Origin: Niveispirillum sp943371025
GTDB lineage: Bacteria > Pseudomonadota > Alphaproteobacteria > Azospirillales > Azospirillaceae
NCBI GenBank assembly: GCA_943371025.1
Contig: CALRTC020000025.1
Location: 34,706 to 98,705, forward strand
Reading direction: 5' to 3'
Length of the DNA: 64,000 nucleotides
In this document: in pieces, positions 43,804 through 51,991 of the stretch
Position numbering within the stretch: position 1 is the stretch's first letter
Layout of the letters: each line of letters opens with the position of its first letter
Notes under the pieces: model-generated
Databases searched by the model: none
Seen by the model: only the letters and a program-made list of their open reading frames with translations
What the model was told of the DNA's origin: nothing
Translations under genes and position numbers: made by a program

Positions 43804-44901
43804 ATGTGCCCAAGCCGGCAATTTATTCGGCCGAAGCTGGCGGGAACCTTCGGTCACATGTGTCCTGGGCGACTGGTGCGGCAGGCATTGGATCGCCTGC
43901 ATGACCACCTCCGGGACGGAGAAGGTATCATCGACTTTCAAGAGCGGGAGTTTGCGGGAATGGCACACAGCCTGAGAGAGCTGGCCCTGCCAATGGCGGA
44001 GGACGAGTTCACCTCCCGTTACCGGGGCGGAGAGCTGTTCGTGGTGCCCGCCCCGCACCCGGAGAAACTGGCCGGTCTCCTGCCCTGGAGCACGATCAAC
44101 AGCCTGTTGGAAGGGGACGGCTTGCAGCCGGACAGGATGGCGGTCATGCGCGATGGGGTGAGGCTCCCCGATTGGATTTGGTACCGCGACCAGCCCGGGC
44201 TCCGCCTGAATGCGGCATCCCTGCTAAACCTGCTGCGCCAGGGGGCCACCATCCTGGTGGATCGGATCGACGAGCTGGTCCCGGGCATTCGCCGCCTGGT
44301 CGGCGCCGTTCAGGAGCATCTGCAAGCGCGGGTCTCTGCCAACGCCTATCTGTCGTTTCGTCAGGGGAGTGCGCTGGCCCCCCATTATGACAATCATGAC
44401 ATCATCGTCGCCCAGATCCACGGCAACAAGCGCTGGTGGTTCTACGACAGGCGCGAGGCCTTCCCCGTGGCTATCGACCCCACCAACTGGGGCAAGCGCC
44501 AGCCCCCCGGTAACCCGGTCCGCGAGGTGGTGTTGACGGCCGGCGATGTCATGGTGGTGCCGCGGGGCGAGTGGCACCATACCGCGGTGGAGGGGGATGT
44601 CTCCGTCCACCTGACCGTGGGCGTCAGGCCGGCACGTGGGCTTCATCTCATCCAACGCTGCCTGGACGAGGCATCCGCGGATGTACTGTTCCGGCAGGAC
44701 ATCCCACACTATCTCGGCCCGGCAGCGCTGGCCGCGCACGAGGCCCTTTTGAAGCAGCGGCTTTGCGAGATCATTGCGCGCGTGTCGCTGCACGAACTGG
44801 TGGCGGAAGCCGCCGCTCCCCAGCCTTCTGCGCCGGCACCGGTCGGCCCCTCGGGGGCGACCGGCCGCTTCCAGCTCCCGTTGCTGGATGGGCTGTCCTG
44901 A
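43804..44901 (+). CDS. JmjC/cupin-type Fe(II) 2-oxoglutarate oxygenase
   Basis: About 365 residues if started at 43804; 43858 is an alternative. ALAPHYDNHDIIVAQIHGNKRWWFYD contains the HxD iron pair (near residue 200), and VPRGEWHHTAVEGDVSVHLTVG supplies the third His, as in RoxA/MINA53-type ribosomal oxygenases (Cupin_4). These enzymes hydroxylate protein or peptide residues using 2-oxoglutarate. It is divergent from the PqqD-like gene and its candidate precursor. In this context peptide hydroxylation is the simplest role, but ribosomal-protein hydroxylation is an alternative. Confidence 0.85.
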   Translation: MCPSRQFIRPKLAGTFGHMCPGRLVRQALDRLHDHLRDGEGIIDFQEREFAGMAHSLRELALPMAEDEFTSRYRGGELFVVPAPHPEKLAGLLPWSTINSLLEGDGLQPDRMAVMRDGVRLPDWIWYRDQPGLRLNAASLLNLLRQGATILVDRIDELVPGIRRLVGAVQEHLQARVSANAYLSFRQGSALAPHYDNHDIIVAQIHGNKRWWFYDRREAFPVAIDPTNWGKRQPPGNPVREVVLTAGDVMVVPRGEWHHTAVEGDVSVHLTVGVRPARGLHLIQRCLDEASADVLFRQDIPHYLGPAALAAHEALLKQRLCEIIARVSLHELVAEAAAPQPSAPAPVGPSGATGRFQLPLLDGLS

Positions 44902-44918
44902 CGGCCTGTCGCCGGTGG

Positions 44919-44951
44919 GGCACCGTTGCAAAGTTGGGCGGGTTCCGGCGG
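44919..44951 (+). repeat. IS-end-like relic, left border of the second catabolic island
   Basis: GGCACCGTTGCAAAGTTGG followed by GCGGGTTCCGGCGG resembles an IS6-type terminal repeat. A matching sequence in the same orientation lies at 62697-62729 (TGCAAAGTTG and CGGG-TCCGGCGG are shared), just beyond the other end of the island. Together they look like traces of the element that carried it. Confidence 0.5.
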
Positions 44952-44971
44952 TCCCTGAAATACGAATGCGT

Positions 44972-45757
44972 CTATCTCGCGCCGTAGGTGAATGAACAGG
45001 AACCCAGCCCGCCGACCTTGGCCACGATCGTCTGGCCGGGCGCGAGTGTGACCATCGGGCCCAGGGCGCCGGTCAGCAGGATGTCGCCGGCCCGGAGCGG
45101 CTCGCCACGCGCCGCCAGGGTGCGTGCCAGCCAGGCGGCGGCATTCAGCGGATGGCCAAGGCAGGCGGCACCCGCCCCCAGCGATGCCACGGCACCATCC
45201 ACCTCCAGCACCATGCCGCAGGTGTAAAGGTCAAGGCCAGCCAGGGGCATGCCTCTGTCGGCGATGACGAAGAAGGCTGATGATCCATTGTCCGCCACCG
45301 TGTCGGCGAAGCTGATCTTCCAGTCGGCGATGCGGCTGTCTACGATCTCGATCGCGGCATGGGCGGTTGCCACGGCGGCCGCCACGTCTTCCACGCCTGT
45401 TCGGGGGTCGGGCAATGCGGCCCCCAGGACCAGTGCGATCTCCGCTTCGGCCTTTGGCTGCAGGACGCGGGCGGGGTCAAGCCGACCTCCATCCGCGATG
45501 CGCATATCGTCGAACAGCACGCCGAAATCCGGCTGATCGACACCAAGCTGCGCCTGCACGGTCCGGGCCGTCAGCCCGGCCTTGCGTCCGACCATGCGTC
45601 GGCCCTGCGCCTGCCAAAAGTGGGTGTTGATCGTCTGCACCGCATAGGCGCCGTCGGCGTCCAGCGGGTCCAGGCCGTCGCGCAGCGGCGGAACCGCGCC
45701 CTGGTCGTAGGCATCGCGCAGACGCTGCGCCATGTCGTGATGGGTGGGGGAAGCCAT
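44972..45757 (-). CDS. 2-hydroxypenta-2,4-dienoate hydratase-type enzyme
   Basis: 261 residues starting MASPTHHDMAQRL. Family landmarks are GRKAGLTARTVQAQLG near residue 55, PDFGVLFDDMRI, then AEAEIALVLGAAL with metal-binding Glu residues, and AAIEIVDSRIADW near 140. It adds water to the dienoate left after hydrolysis of a meta-cleavage product. It is transcribed with the extradiol dioxygenase gene upstream and is the last gene of that short run. The aldolase and acetaldehyde dehydrogenase that usually follow are not in this island. Confidence 0.9.
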   Translation of the reverse strand: MASPTHHDMAQRLRDAYDQGAVPPLRDGLDPLDADGAYAVQTINTHFWQAQGRRMVGRKAGLTARTVQAQLGVDQPDFGVLFDDMRIADGGRLDPARVLQPKAEAEIALVLGAALPDPRTGVEDVAAAVATAHAAIEIVDSRIADWKISFADTVADNGSSAFFVIADRGMPLAGLDLYTCGMVLEVDGAVASLGAGAACLGHPLNAAAWLARTLAARGEPLRAGDILLTGALGPMVTLAPGQTIVAKVGGLGSCSFTYGAR

Positions 45758-45815
45758 GTCCGGATTGCTCCTGATCCTTGCCGTATCCTTGTCTGTCGTC
45801 AACCCGGTGCTGATA

Positions 45816-46712
45816 TCAGCGCCGGGTCTCCCAAGTGCGTTCATGGGGCAGGAAATGGCCCCAGACGCGGGTCGTATCATAGGTTTTCACCTGCCAGTCG
45901 GCGTCATCCACCAACAGGCCGCCATGACCCAGTTCGATGCCCATGCCGGACGGACAGACGAAATAGAAGGATGTGGTGGCATCGTTGCTGTGCCGGCCCA
46001 GGCTCATGATCACCGGGTCGCCGCGCCGCATCACCCGGTCATAGGCACGCCCGACATCATCGATATCGGCATATTCCAGCATCACATGGTTGGTTTCGCC
46101 GCTGCCCATGCCCAGGGATTCGTTCAGCAGGGCCAGGCTGTGGTGCCGGGCATTGCAGCGCATGAAGGTGGCATCCGCATCGGCCCAGACGATATGATCG
46201 GAAATGCGAAAGCCCAGGATGTCGCGATAGAATTCGACCATCGGACGGTACAGCCGGCAATGGCGGACGACATGACCCAACCCCAGCGAACCGGCCGTGA
46301 AGCCCTTGATCGGCAGGCAGGGGCATAGTGGTTCCGTCATGTGATGGGGGCCCAGATACAGCTCGTTGGCGTATCCTTCCGGATCGGTGAACCGGACCAA
46401 CCGGGTGACATGGCGGTCGGCGCAGGTGGCGGCGTCGGCTTCCTGCGGCCGGGCGTTCGCCTTCATCAGAGCCGCAACCAGCCGATCCATCTCGGCCGCA
46501 CTTTCCACCTGCCAGCCAGCGTAAAGCACGTCGTTGCGGTCCGATGCCTGGATGGTCAACCGGTGATGCATGCTGTCGATGCGCAGTCGGATCGTGTCGT
46601 CGCCGGAACCCGGCTCCAGTATCTGCGCACCGATGATGCCGGTGACCACATCCCGCCAAGCCTGCATGTTGGTGGTGCCGATCCCGACATAGCCCAATTG
46701 CGTCACGCCCAT
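45816..46712 (-). CDS. Extradiol ring-cleavage dioxygenase, vicinal oxygen chelate type
   Basis: 298 residues of the BphC-like type I family. It has two VOC modules: a degenerate N-terminal one (LGYVGIGTTNMQAWRDVVTGIIG) and a catalytic C-terminal one. The iron ligands are the His of LGLGHVVRHC (near residue 147), the His of ETNHVMLEY (near 212) and the Glu of GMGIELGHGG (near 262). It opens a catechol formed by the Rieske dioxygenase encoded divergently. The closest known types act on 2,3-dihydroxybiphenyl and similar substituted catechols. Confidence 0.92.
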   Translation of the reverse strand: MGVTQLGYVGIGTTNMQAWRDVVTGIIGAQILEPGSGDDTIRLRIDSMHHRLTIQASDRNDVLYAGWQVESAAEMDRLVAALMKANARPQEADAATCADRHVTRLVRFTDPEGYANELYLGPHHMTEPLCPCLPIKGFTAGSLGLGHVVRHCRLYRPMVEFYRDILGFRISDHIVWADADATFMRCNARHHSLALLNESLGMGSGETNHVMLEYADIDDVGRAYDRVMRRGDPVIMSLGRHSNDATTSFYFVCPSGMGIELGHGGLLVDDADWQVKTYDTTRVWGHFLPHERTWETRR

Positions 46713-46904
46713 CGCCTTCCTCCCTTTTCCGAAGCTGTGTCCTTCGTTCTTACGGGCGGGGTGGGTGGGGGCAAAAGGCCGGGCATGGGGGGCTGGCCGC
46801 ATTCTTGCCGGATCGCGATCATCCCTTCCCGGACCTGTTAGCGGCGTTCCAGCCCCTGCCGATAAGGTGGCCGCCGACAGTATCCGGCAAGGGCGGAACA
46901 GCGA

Positions 46905-48191
46905 ATGAACGGCATGCGCAATTGGGACCGGTTGGTCCAGGCCGACCGGGTCCACCGGTCCATCTATACCGATCCCTCCTTCTTCGAAGACGAGATGCGG
47001 AAGATTTTCGGCGGGGTCTGGACCTATCTCTGCCACACCTCCGAACTGCCGGAGCCGAACAGCTTCAAGCGGGTGCGGATGGGGCTGCGCCCCCTGATCG
47101 TCACCCGCGACGGGCAGGGGCAGATCCATGCCCTGTATAACCGTTGCGAACACCGGGCGGCGACCGTCTGCCAGCCAGCCAGCGGCACGGCCAGCCGGTT
47201 CGTCTGCGCCTATCATGGCTGGACCTACCGCAATAATGGTGACCTGCTGGCAGCACCCTTCGCCGAGGCTTATGGCGGACCGCTGGACAAGCGCGGGCGG
47301 GGACTGCGCCGCATTCCGCGGGTGGAAACCTATCGCGGCTTCATCTTCGCCACGCTGAACCCTGAGATGCCGTCGCTGGTCGATTATCTGGGTGAAGCGG
47401 CGGAATATCTGGAACGGTTCATCGACCGGGCGCCGGGCAAGAATCTGATCGTTCGCTCCGGCGCCTATCGTGGCACCTTTCACGGCAACTGGAAGCTGGC
47501 CTGGGACAATGCCGCCGACGGCTATCACCCTGCCTTCGGCCACCGTTCCCTGTTCGAAATGACGCGCATCCGCAACGGTACGGGCAGGGGCGGATCGCAT
47601 TTCGCCCGCAATCCCGACGACAGCCCCATGTATTGCCGCACCTTTCCCCATGGTCACGGTCTGTTGTACCAGCGGCCGGGCATGGGGCCGTCCCTGTGGG
47701 AACGTGCCCGGCCGACACCGGGGGGTGAGCATCTGGTGGAAGGGCTGGTGCAGCGCCTGGGGCCGGACGGCGCGCATGAAGCCCTGGAAGGGGCGCCCGG
47801 TGCGGGCATCAACCTGAACATCTTCCCCAATCTGCTGATCATCGGCAACCAGATCCAGGTGGTGGAACCGCTGGCCCATGACCGCACCCAACTGACCTGG
47901 TACGCGACCATGCTGGAGGGGGCGGAACCGGAAGTGAACCAGCTCCGCATGCGCATCGCCGAGGATTTCCCCAATTTCGGGGAGGTGGACGACATGGAAT
48001 CCTTCGAGCGCTGTTGGGAAGGGCTGCAGGCTCCGGAATCCGAGTGGGTTTACATGGATCGCGGCCTGCATCTGGGCGTGGCCGATGGGCAAGGGGTGGA
48101 GATCCGGCCCACCGACGAAGGGCCGATGCGCAACTATCTGCGGGCATACCGCCACATCATGGAAAATGAGGTGCAGCTTGTCGTCGAATGA
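46905..48191 (+). CDS. Rieske ring-hydroxylating dioxygenase, large (alpha) subunit
   Basis: 428 residues. The Rieske motif is CEHRAATVC then FVCAYHGWTYR (residues about 80-105). The mononuclear iron site is AWDNAADGYHPAFGH (residues about 200-213). The size and the adjacent beta-subunit gene place it with the three-component naphthalene/benzoate/anthranilate-type dioxygenases. It adds both atoms of O2 to an aromatic ring. Electrons would come from the ferredoxin at 58856 and the reductase at 61428, both inside the same island but distant. It is divergent from the extradiol dioxygenase. Confidence 0.93.
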   Translation: MNGMRNWDRLVQADRVHRSIYTDPSFFEDEMRKIFGGVWTYLCHTSELPEPNSFKRVRMGLRPLIVTRDGQGQIHALYNRCEHRAATVCQPASGTASRFVCAYHGWTYRNNGDLLAAPFAEAYGGPLDKRGRGLRRIPRVETYRGFIFATLNPEMPSLVDYLGEAAEYLERFIDRAPGKNLIVRSGAYRGTFHGNWKLAWDNAADGYHPAFGHRSLFEMTRIRNGTGRGGSHFARNPDDSPMYCRTFPHGHGLLYQRPGMGPSLWERARPTPGGEHLVEGLVQRLGPDGAHEALEGAPGAGINLNIFPNLLIIGNQIQVVEPLAHDRTQLTWYATMLEGAEPEVNQLRMRIAEDFPNFGEVDDMESFERCWEGLQAPESEWVYMDRGLHLGVADGQGVEIRPTDEGPMRNYLRAYRHIMENEVQLVVE

Positions 48192-48750
48192 TCGCGTCCC
48201 CGTACCCTGCCGCCTGACTGCCGACGATTACGCGGCATTGCTGCGCTGGCGGGCCGATGCTGCCGCGTTCGGGCCCGCCACCGACGGGGTGGTGGTGGCC
48301 GAATGCGCGGCTTTCCTGCATCACGAGGCGCGGCTGCTGGACCGGCGGGACTTTGCCGGCTGGCTGTCGCTTGTCGCCGATGACGGCATCTATTGGGTAC
48401 CCATGGACGATACGGCCGATCCGCGCGCGGTGGTGAACATCGCCTTCGATGATCGCCGCCGCCTGGAGGACCGCATTACCCGGCTGACCACCGGCTTCGC
48501 CCATAATCAGGAACCTGACCGCCGGATGCGCCATGTCATCGGCAATGTGGAAGCCTGGGCTGTGGGCGCGGATCGCCGGGTCATGGCCAATGCCCGTGTA
48601 TTCGAGCATCGCACGGGCCGGCCCATGGTGGATTATGTCGTCGGGCTGGATTACTGGCTGGTGCCGACGCAAACGGGGTGGCGTATCAAGGTCAAGCGCG
48701 CAACCCTTTTGAACAGCTTCGATGGTATCGAACTACCGACCCTGCTTTGA
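48166..48750 (+). CDS. Rieske ring-hydroxylating dioxygenase, small (beta) subunit
   Basis: 194 residues starting MRCSLSSNDRV at 48166, overlapping the alpha gene by 26 bases. The NTF2-like beta-subunit pattern is present: ECAAFLHHEARLLDRRDFAGWLSLVADDGIYWVPM (near residue 45), RRLEDRITRLTTG, and VGLDYWLVPTQTGWRIKVKRATLL near the end. It stabilises the alpha3beta3 oxygenase. The TGA stop is the first three bases of repeat copy C. Confidence 0.92.
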   Translation: MRCSLSSNDRVPVPCRLTADDYAALLRWRADAAAFGPATDGVVVAECAAFLHHEARLLDRRDFAGWLSLVADDGIYWVPMDDTADPRAVVNIAFDDRRRLEDRITRLTTGFAHNQEPDRRMRHVIGNVEAWAVGADRRVMANARVFEHRTGRPMVDYVVGLDYWLVPTQTGWRIKVKRATLLNSFDGIELPTLL

Positions 48751-48864
48751 TACCAATCCGCCGAGGGTTTGACCCTTGGCGGATTGGAGGCCGACGACCG
48801 TCGGCCCGGCGCCCATGCGCCGCAAGCCAAGGGCGCGGATGCGCCCGCCCGGCAATTGAGGGAA
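48748..48864 (+). repeat. Four-hairpin intergenic element, copy C
   Basis: Starts in the TGA of the beta-subunit gene (TGATACCAATCC) and runs to ATTGAGGG. Its stems are CCAATCCGCC/GGCGGATTGG, GGCCGAC/GTCGGCC, GGCGC/GCGCC and GGGCGC-GGAT-GCGCCC. Almost every paired base differs from copies A and B, yet pairing, the order of stems, the GCCAAG spacer, the GGAT loop and the ATTGAGGG end are kept. Confidence 0.85.
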
Positions 48865-48869
48865 CATGA

Positions 48870-48903
48870 AATCTCCCTTGATCGGTCACGATCAAGGGAG
48901 ATT
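48870..48903. terminator. Perfect 15-bp hairpin between convergent operons
   Basis: AATCTCCCTTGATCG and CGATCAAGGGAGATT pair perfectly around GTCA. It lies between the 3' ends of the Rieske beta gene and the MarR gene. There is no long T-run, but the position suits a bidirectional terminator. The ATTGGTAT just after it is complementary to the ATACCAAT that opens repeat copy C. Confidence 0.6.
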
Positions 48904-48926
48904 GGTATGGTGTCGGCGGGCGGGTG

Positions 48927-49523
48927 TCACGCACCCGCCCCAGGGTCCGGTTCGCCGTCGCCCGGTTTCGCCAGCCGGGACAGCAATTTCAGCGCCCGGT
49001 CTGTATCCGCCACCATCATCGGTACCAGCCGGCGCAACGCGGCGAAGTCGGCTTCGGTCAGCGACCCGAAATGTGCGTCGTTCACCGGCTGCTGCACCTG
49101 TGAAAGTTCAACAAGTTTGCGGCGGCCAGCCGGCGTCGTCATCAGCAGGACGCGGCGGTAATCGTTGGTGTCGCGCAGCTTGCGCACCAGACCCTTGGCC
49201 ACCAGCTTGTTGATCTCCGTCGTCACGAAGGTGCCGGACAAGCTCAGATGCTCGGCCACCGTCTTCACATTGACGTCGCCCAGTTCCTGCAGATGGTCGA
49301 TGGAGACCAGGATCGTATATTGCGGTCCGGTCAGGCCGATCAGACGGCCGAACCCGTCGCGTACGGCGGTCAACCGGCTGCTGAAGGCCAGGGCCGCATG
49401 CACAAAGGCGCGAAAGGCGTCGTCGCGGCCATCGACCAGCAGTTCCGCGCGCGTTACGGTCGGGGCTGCCGGCATCCGGCCCTTCTCCTTACGGGCATGC
49501 TTTTCCTCCAATTGCTCATCCAT
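48927..49523 (-). CDS. MarR-family regulator of the second catabolic island
   Basis: 198 residues from the ATG at 49523. The winged helix reads GLTGPQYTILVSIDHLQELGDVNVKTVAEHL (near residue 70), recognition helix SGTFVTTEINKLVAKGLV, and wing RDTNDYRRVLLMTTPAG. It overlaps the carboxymuconolactone decarboxylase-like gene by eight bases, so it is the last gene of the operon starting at the flavin reductase. That transcript has the palindrome CTTTGTCAGAAAG at its promoter, which suggests autoregulation. The recognition helix differs from those of the two HpaR-like proteins, fitting a different operator. Confidence 0.9.
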   Translation of the reverse strand: MDEQLEEKHARKEKGRMPAAPTVTRAELLVDGRDDAFRAFVHAALAFSSRLTAVRDGFGRLIGLTGPQYTILVSIDHLQELGDVNVKTVAEHLSLSGTFVTTEINKLVAKGLVRKLRDTNDYRRVLLMTTPAGRRKLVELSQVQQPVNDAHFGSLTEADFAALRRLVPMMVADTDRALKLLSRLAKPGDGEPDPGAGA

Positions 49524-49920
49524 GCGCCTTGGCACCCTGTTCTTGGGCGGCCAGCACGCGACGGACGATGCGCAGCATGTCCACCGCCGCCGGCACGCCG
49601 GCATAGATCGCCACCTGCAGGACGACTTCCGTTATATCGCCCGGCGTGCAGCCATTGCGCAAGGCCCCGGCACAGTGCAACTCCAGCTCATGCGGGCGGT
49701 TCATCGCCGCCAGCATGGCCAGGTTCAGCAGGCTGCGCGTGCGGCGGTCCAGCCCCTCACGCGTCCAGACGCTGCCCCAGCAATATTCGGTGACCAGCCG
49801 TTGCAACGGCTCCCCCAGCGCGTCCATGCCGGCCAGGGCCTGGTCGACATAGGCATCGCCCAGAACGGCCCGGCGTACCGCCAGACCGTTCTGGAACAGG
49901 TGGTCGCCCTCCCCGCTCAT
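49516..49920 (-). CDS. Carboxymuconolactone decarboxylase-like protein (AhpD/PcaC family)
   Basis: 134 residues. RRTRSLLNLAMLAAMNRPHELELHCAGALRNGCTPGDITEVVLQVAIYAG is the core of 4-carboxymuconolactone decarboxylases, and the conserved His (near residue 83) is present. The Cys pair of AhpD-like peroxidase relatives is absent, which favours a decarboxylase or lactone/isomerase-type role. It starts four bases inside the end of the HpaB-type monooxygenase gene, so it probably acts on that enzyme's downstream product. The precise reaction is unknown. Confidence 0.88.
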   Translation of the reverse strand: MSGEGDHLFQNGLAVRRAVLGDAYVDQALAGMDALGEPLQRLVTEYCWGSVWTREGLDRRTRSLLNLAMLAAMNRPHELELHCAGALRNGCTPGDITEVVLQVAIYAGVPAAVDMLRIVRRVLAAQEQGAKAHG

Positions 49921-51410
49921 GCCGATGCCTTGCGGGTGAACGTGGTGATGCTGTCGCCCAGGTCATAGGTTGCCATGACCCCGTCCACCATGGCCGTGGC
50001 CCCGGCCCAGTCATAGGTGCGGAAGGAGTGGCCGCGCGTCACGAACTGGGCACCGGCATAGAACATCTCATATTGCAGGTGGCGGCTGGCGAATTCCGAT
50101 CCCAGCGCATCCCAGGCCAGTTTCAGGAACTTCACCCGGTCGCGGGCCGTGCAGATGCCCGATTGCTGGATGCGGTCGATCATGGATGCCAGCGCCGGAT
50201 CGCCATAGTCGGCCGCCGCCGATGGCAGCATGATCAAAGCCCCGCCCGCCAGTTCGCGGATGGCGTCCACAAACCGGGGATAAAGCTCCTGGGTGAAGAC
50301 CTGGGCGGCATAAAGCATGTGGCGGTTGGGCAGCCAGATGCCGCCGGCATCCTGACCCGACGCTTCCATCCCGGACACGAAGGCTTCCACCGCCGCCGCG
50401 TCGGACGCCAGCTTGCCCAGCACGGACTGGACCGGCGGCAATGCGGTCGTGCCCAGCGTATCGGCGATGCGCCGTGCCATCCCGACCAGGAATTTCAACT
50501 TCACCATCAGGCGGATCTGCGCCTGATAATTCTGGAAGACATGGCCGGGCGTGCCGTGGAACTGGTCGCGGGCCATGTCGATATTGCGGTCCACGAACAC
50601 TCGCTCCCACGGCACATGCACATCGTCGAACCAGACCAGGGCATCATTCTCGTCAAAGCGGCTGGATAACGGATTGTCGAAGGGGCTTACCGCATGCGCC
50701 TCGAACGATTTGCGTGACAGGATCTTCAGGCCCTTTGTGGCCATGGGAATGGCGAAGGAGACGGCGTAATCCTCCTCCCCCTTGCGCAGGGGCTGCAGGT
50801 TGGCCACGAACAGCTCGTTCGACATGATGGTGCCGGTCCCCATCATCTTGGCCCCGCGGACCGTCAGGCCGCGACTATCCTCGTCCACCACCCGCATGAT
50901 GACATCGTCGAAGGGCTGGTCACCCGTTGCCTTCGACCGGTCAAGCTGGGGATTGATGATGACATAGGACAGGTAATGGTCGGCGTCGCGCGCCTGTTCG
51001 TAATAGGTGGCGAAATTGGCGGCCAGGCGGGGATTGGCGGCGCGAAACCGGTCCAGCCCCATATATTGCCCGGTCAGGGCCGAGGCGACATGGTCCGGCG
51101 ACCGCCCCATGAAGCCGCAATGCTGGCGGGCCCACGCCACCAGTGCCTCGCGCCGCTCCAACGTTTCCTGATAGGTGCGCGGGATCTGCCAGGCGCGGCT
51201 GACCCGCCCGCCGGAGGTGGGTGACGCAAAGGTCATAAGTTCCACATTCTCCGCTGCCGCCTGCATGTCATAAAGGGCGGCGGCGGAGTGCACGGCATTG
51301 CGGAAGGCGGGATGCACCGTCACGTCGCCGGCCATCGTGCCATCCAGATAGACCGTGCGCCCATCGCGCAGGCTGCCGATATGGCGGTCGCCATCCTTGA
51401 TCGCGGTCAT
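49917..51410 (-). CDS. HpaB-type two-component flavin monooxygenase (large component)
   Basis: 497 residues of the 4-hydroxyphenylacetate 3-hydroxylase/PvcC family, with an acyl-CoA dehydrogenase-like fold: ASPTSGGRVSRAWQIPRTYQ near residue 65, FRAANPRLAANFATYYEQARDADHYLSYVIINPQ near 120-150, and DVHVPWERVFVDRN near 275. It uses FADH2 from a separate reductase, encoded six bases upstream. In theory it could make homoprotocatechuate from 4-hydroxyphenylacetate and supply the hpa operon. Its own operon (enamidase-like, decarboxylase-like genes) suggests a different phenolic or N-heterocyclic substrate. Confidence 0.88.
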   Translation of the reverse strand: MTAIKDGDRHIGSLRDGRTVYLDGTMAGDVTVHPAFRNAVHSAAALYDMQAAAENVELMTFASPTSGGRVSRAWQIPRTYQETLERREALVAWARQHCGFMGRSPDHVASALTGQYMGLDRFRAANPRLAANFATYYEQARDADHYLSYVIINPQLDRSKATGDQPFDDVIMRVVDEDSRGLTVRGAKMMGTGTIMSNELFVANLQPLRKGEEDYAVSFAIPMATKGLKILSRKSFEAHAVSPFDNPLSSRFDENDALVWFDDVHVPWERVFVDRNIDMARDQFHGTPGHVFQNYQAQIRLMVKLKFLVGMARRIADTLGTTALPPVQSVLGKLASDAAAVEAFVSGMEASGQDAGGIWLPNRHMLYAAQVFTQELYPRFVDAIRELAGGALIMLPSAAADYGDPALASMIDRIQQSGICTARDRVKFLKLAWDALGSEFASRHLQYEMFYAGAQFVTRGHSFRTYDWAGATAMVDGVMATYDLGDSITTFTRKASA

Positions 51411-51416
51411 GGCTGT

Positions 51417-51917
51417 TTATCCTTGCAAAGGGGAGGGGGAAGCCGGCGGCAGGCTGTGATAGGTGCCTCCGAAGAACAGCAGCGGCCGGCCGGCATCGGC
51501 CTGACCGCCATCCAGCAGCCGGCCGATGAACAGGGTGTGGGTCTCGGTCGCCCATTCGGCATGCCGTTCGCACGCCATCCAGGCCAGGGCATCGGCCAGC
51601 ACCGGCGTGTCGCACCGGTCAATGAAGCGCGGGGCGGCATCGGGGGTGGGACTGCCGGCGAAATGGCCGGACAAGGCGGCCTGATCTTCCGCCAGCACGG
51701 AGATGCCGAACCGGTCTGCGGCCAGCAACCTGTCATGCATGCGGGTTTCCCGCCGGATCGCCACCAGCAGCAGCGGCGGGGACAGGGACACGGATACGAA
51801 GGAATTGGCCGTCATGCCATGTATGTCCGGGTCCCGGCCACAGGTGACCACCACCACGCCACTGGCGAAACGGCCGAAAAGGGACCGCAGGGCGCGCGGA
51901 TCGCCGGTCGGATTCAT
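51417..51917 (-). CDS. NAD(P)H:flavin reductase (small component of the HpaB-type system)
   Basis: 166 residues from the ATG at 51917. It shows the HpaC/flavin reductase-like pattern: LRSLFGRFASGVVVVTC near residue 10, GMTANSFVSVSLSPPLLLVAI near 35, and DRFGISVLAEDQAALSGHFAG near 70. It supplies reduced flavin to the HpaB-type monooxygenase. A palindrome of the island's second operator type lies 21-41 bases before the start, so this is the first gene of a transcript that ends with the MarR gene. Confidence 0.92.
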   Translation of the reverse strand: MNPTGDPRALRSLFGRFASGVVVVTCGRDPDIHGMTANSFVSVSLSPPLLLVAIRRETRMHDRLLAADRFGISVLAEDQAALSGHFAGSPTPDAAPRFIDRCDTPVLADALAWMACERHAEWATETHTLFIGRLLDGGQADAGRPLLFFGGTYHSLPPASPSPLQG

Positions 51918-51937
51918 GGGCGTCCTCCTTTTCAAAT

Positions 51938-51958
51938 AAAGCTTTCTGACAAAGCTAT
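51938..51958. promoter_or_regulatory. Second-type operator before the flavin reductase gene
   Basis: On the minus strand the sequence reads ATAGCTTTGTCAGAAAGCTTT. The core CTTTGT-C-AGAAAG is a near palindrome and shares ATAGCTTTGT with the site at 61365. It lies just upstream of the reductase start, where a MarR-type repressor would bind. Confidence 0.6.
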
Positions 51959-51991
51959 TGGGAGGGCCGGCAATGCCGGCACCTCCGTCAC

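Noticed and set aside
43732..43904. A 57-codon plus-strand frame (start MSERSCPG) overlapping the JmjC-like gene start
   Set aside because: It overlaps both the candidate precursor in antisense and the oxygenase gene in another frame, has poor GC at third codon positions, and shows no leader-core pattern.
6757..48903. The repeated hairpins as a CRISPR array
   Set aside because: Copies are isolated, palindromic, not regularly spaced, and no cas genes are present.
49917..51410. Naming the monooxygenase hpaB as the supplier of the hpa operon
   Set aside because: It lies in a different operon with a different operator, beside enamidase-like and decarboxylase-like genes. Family resemblance alone does not fix the substrate.
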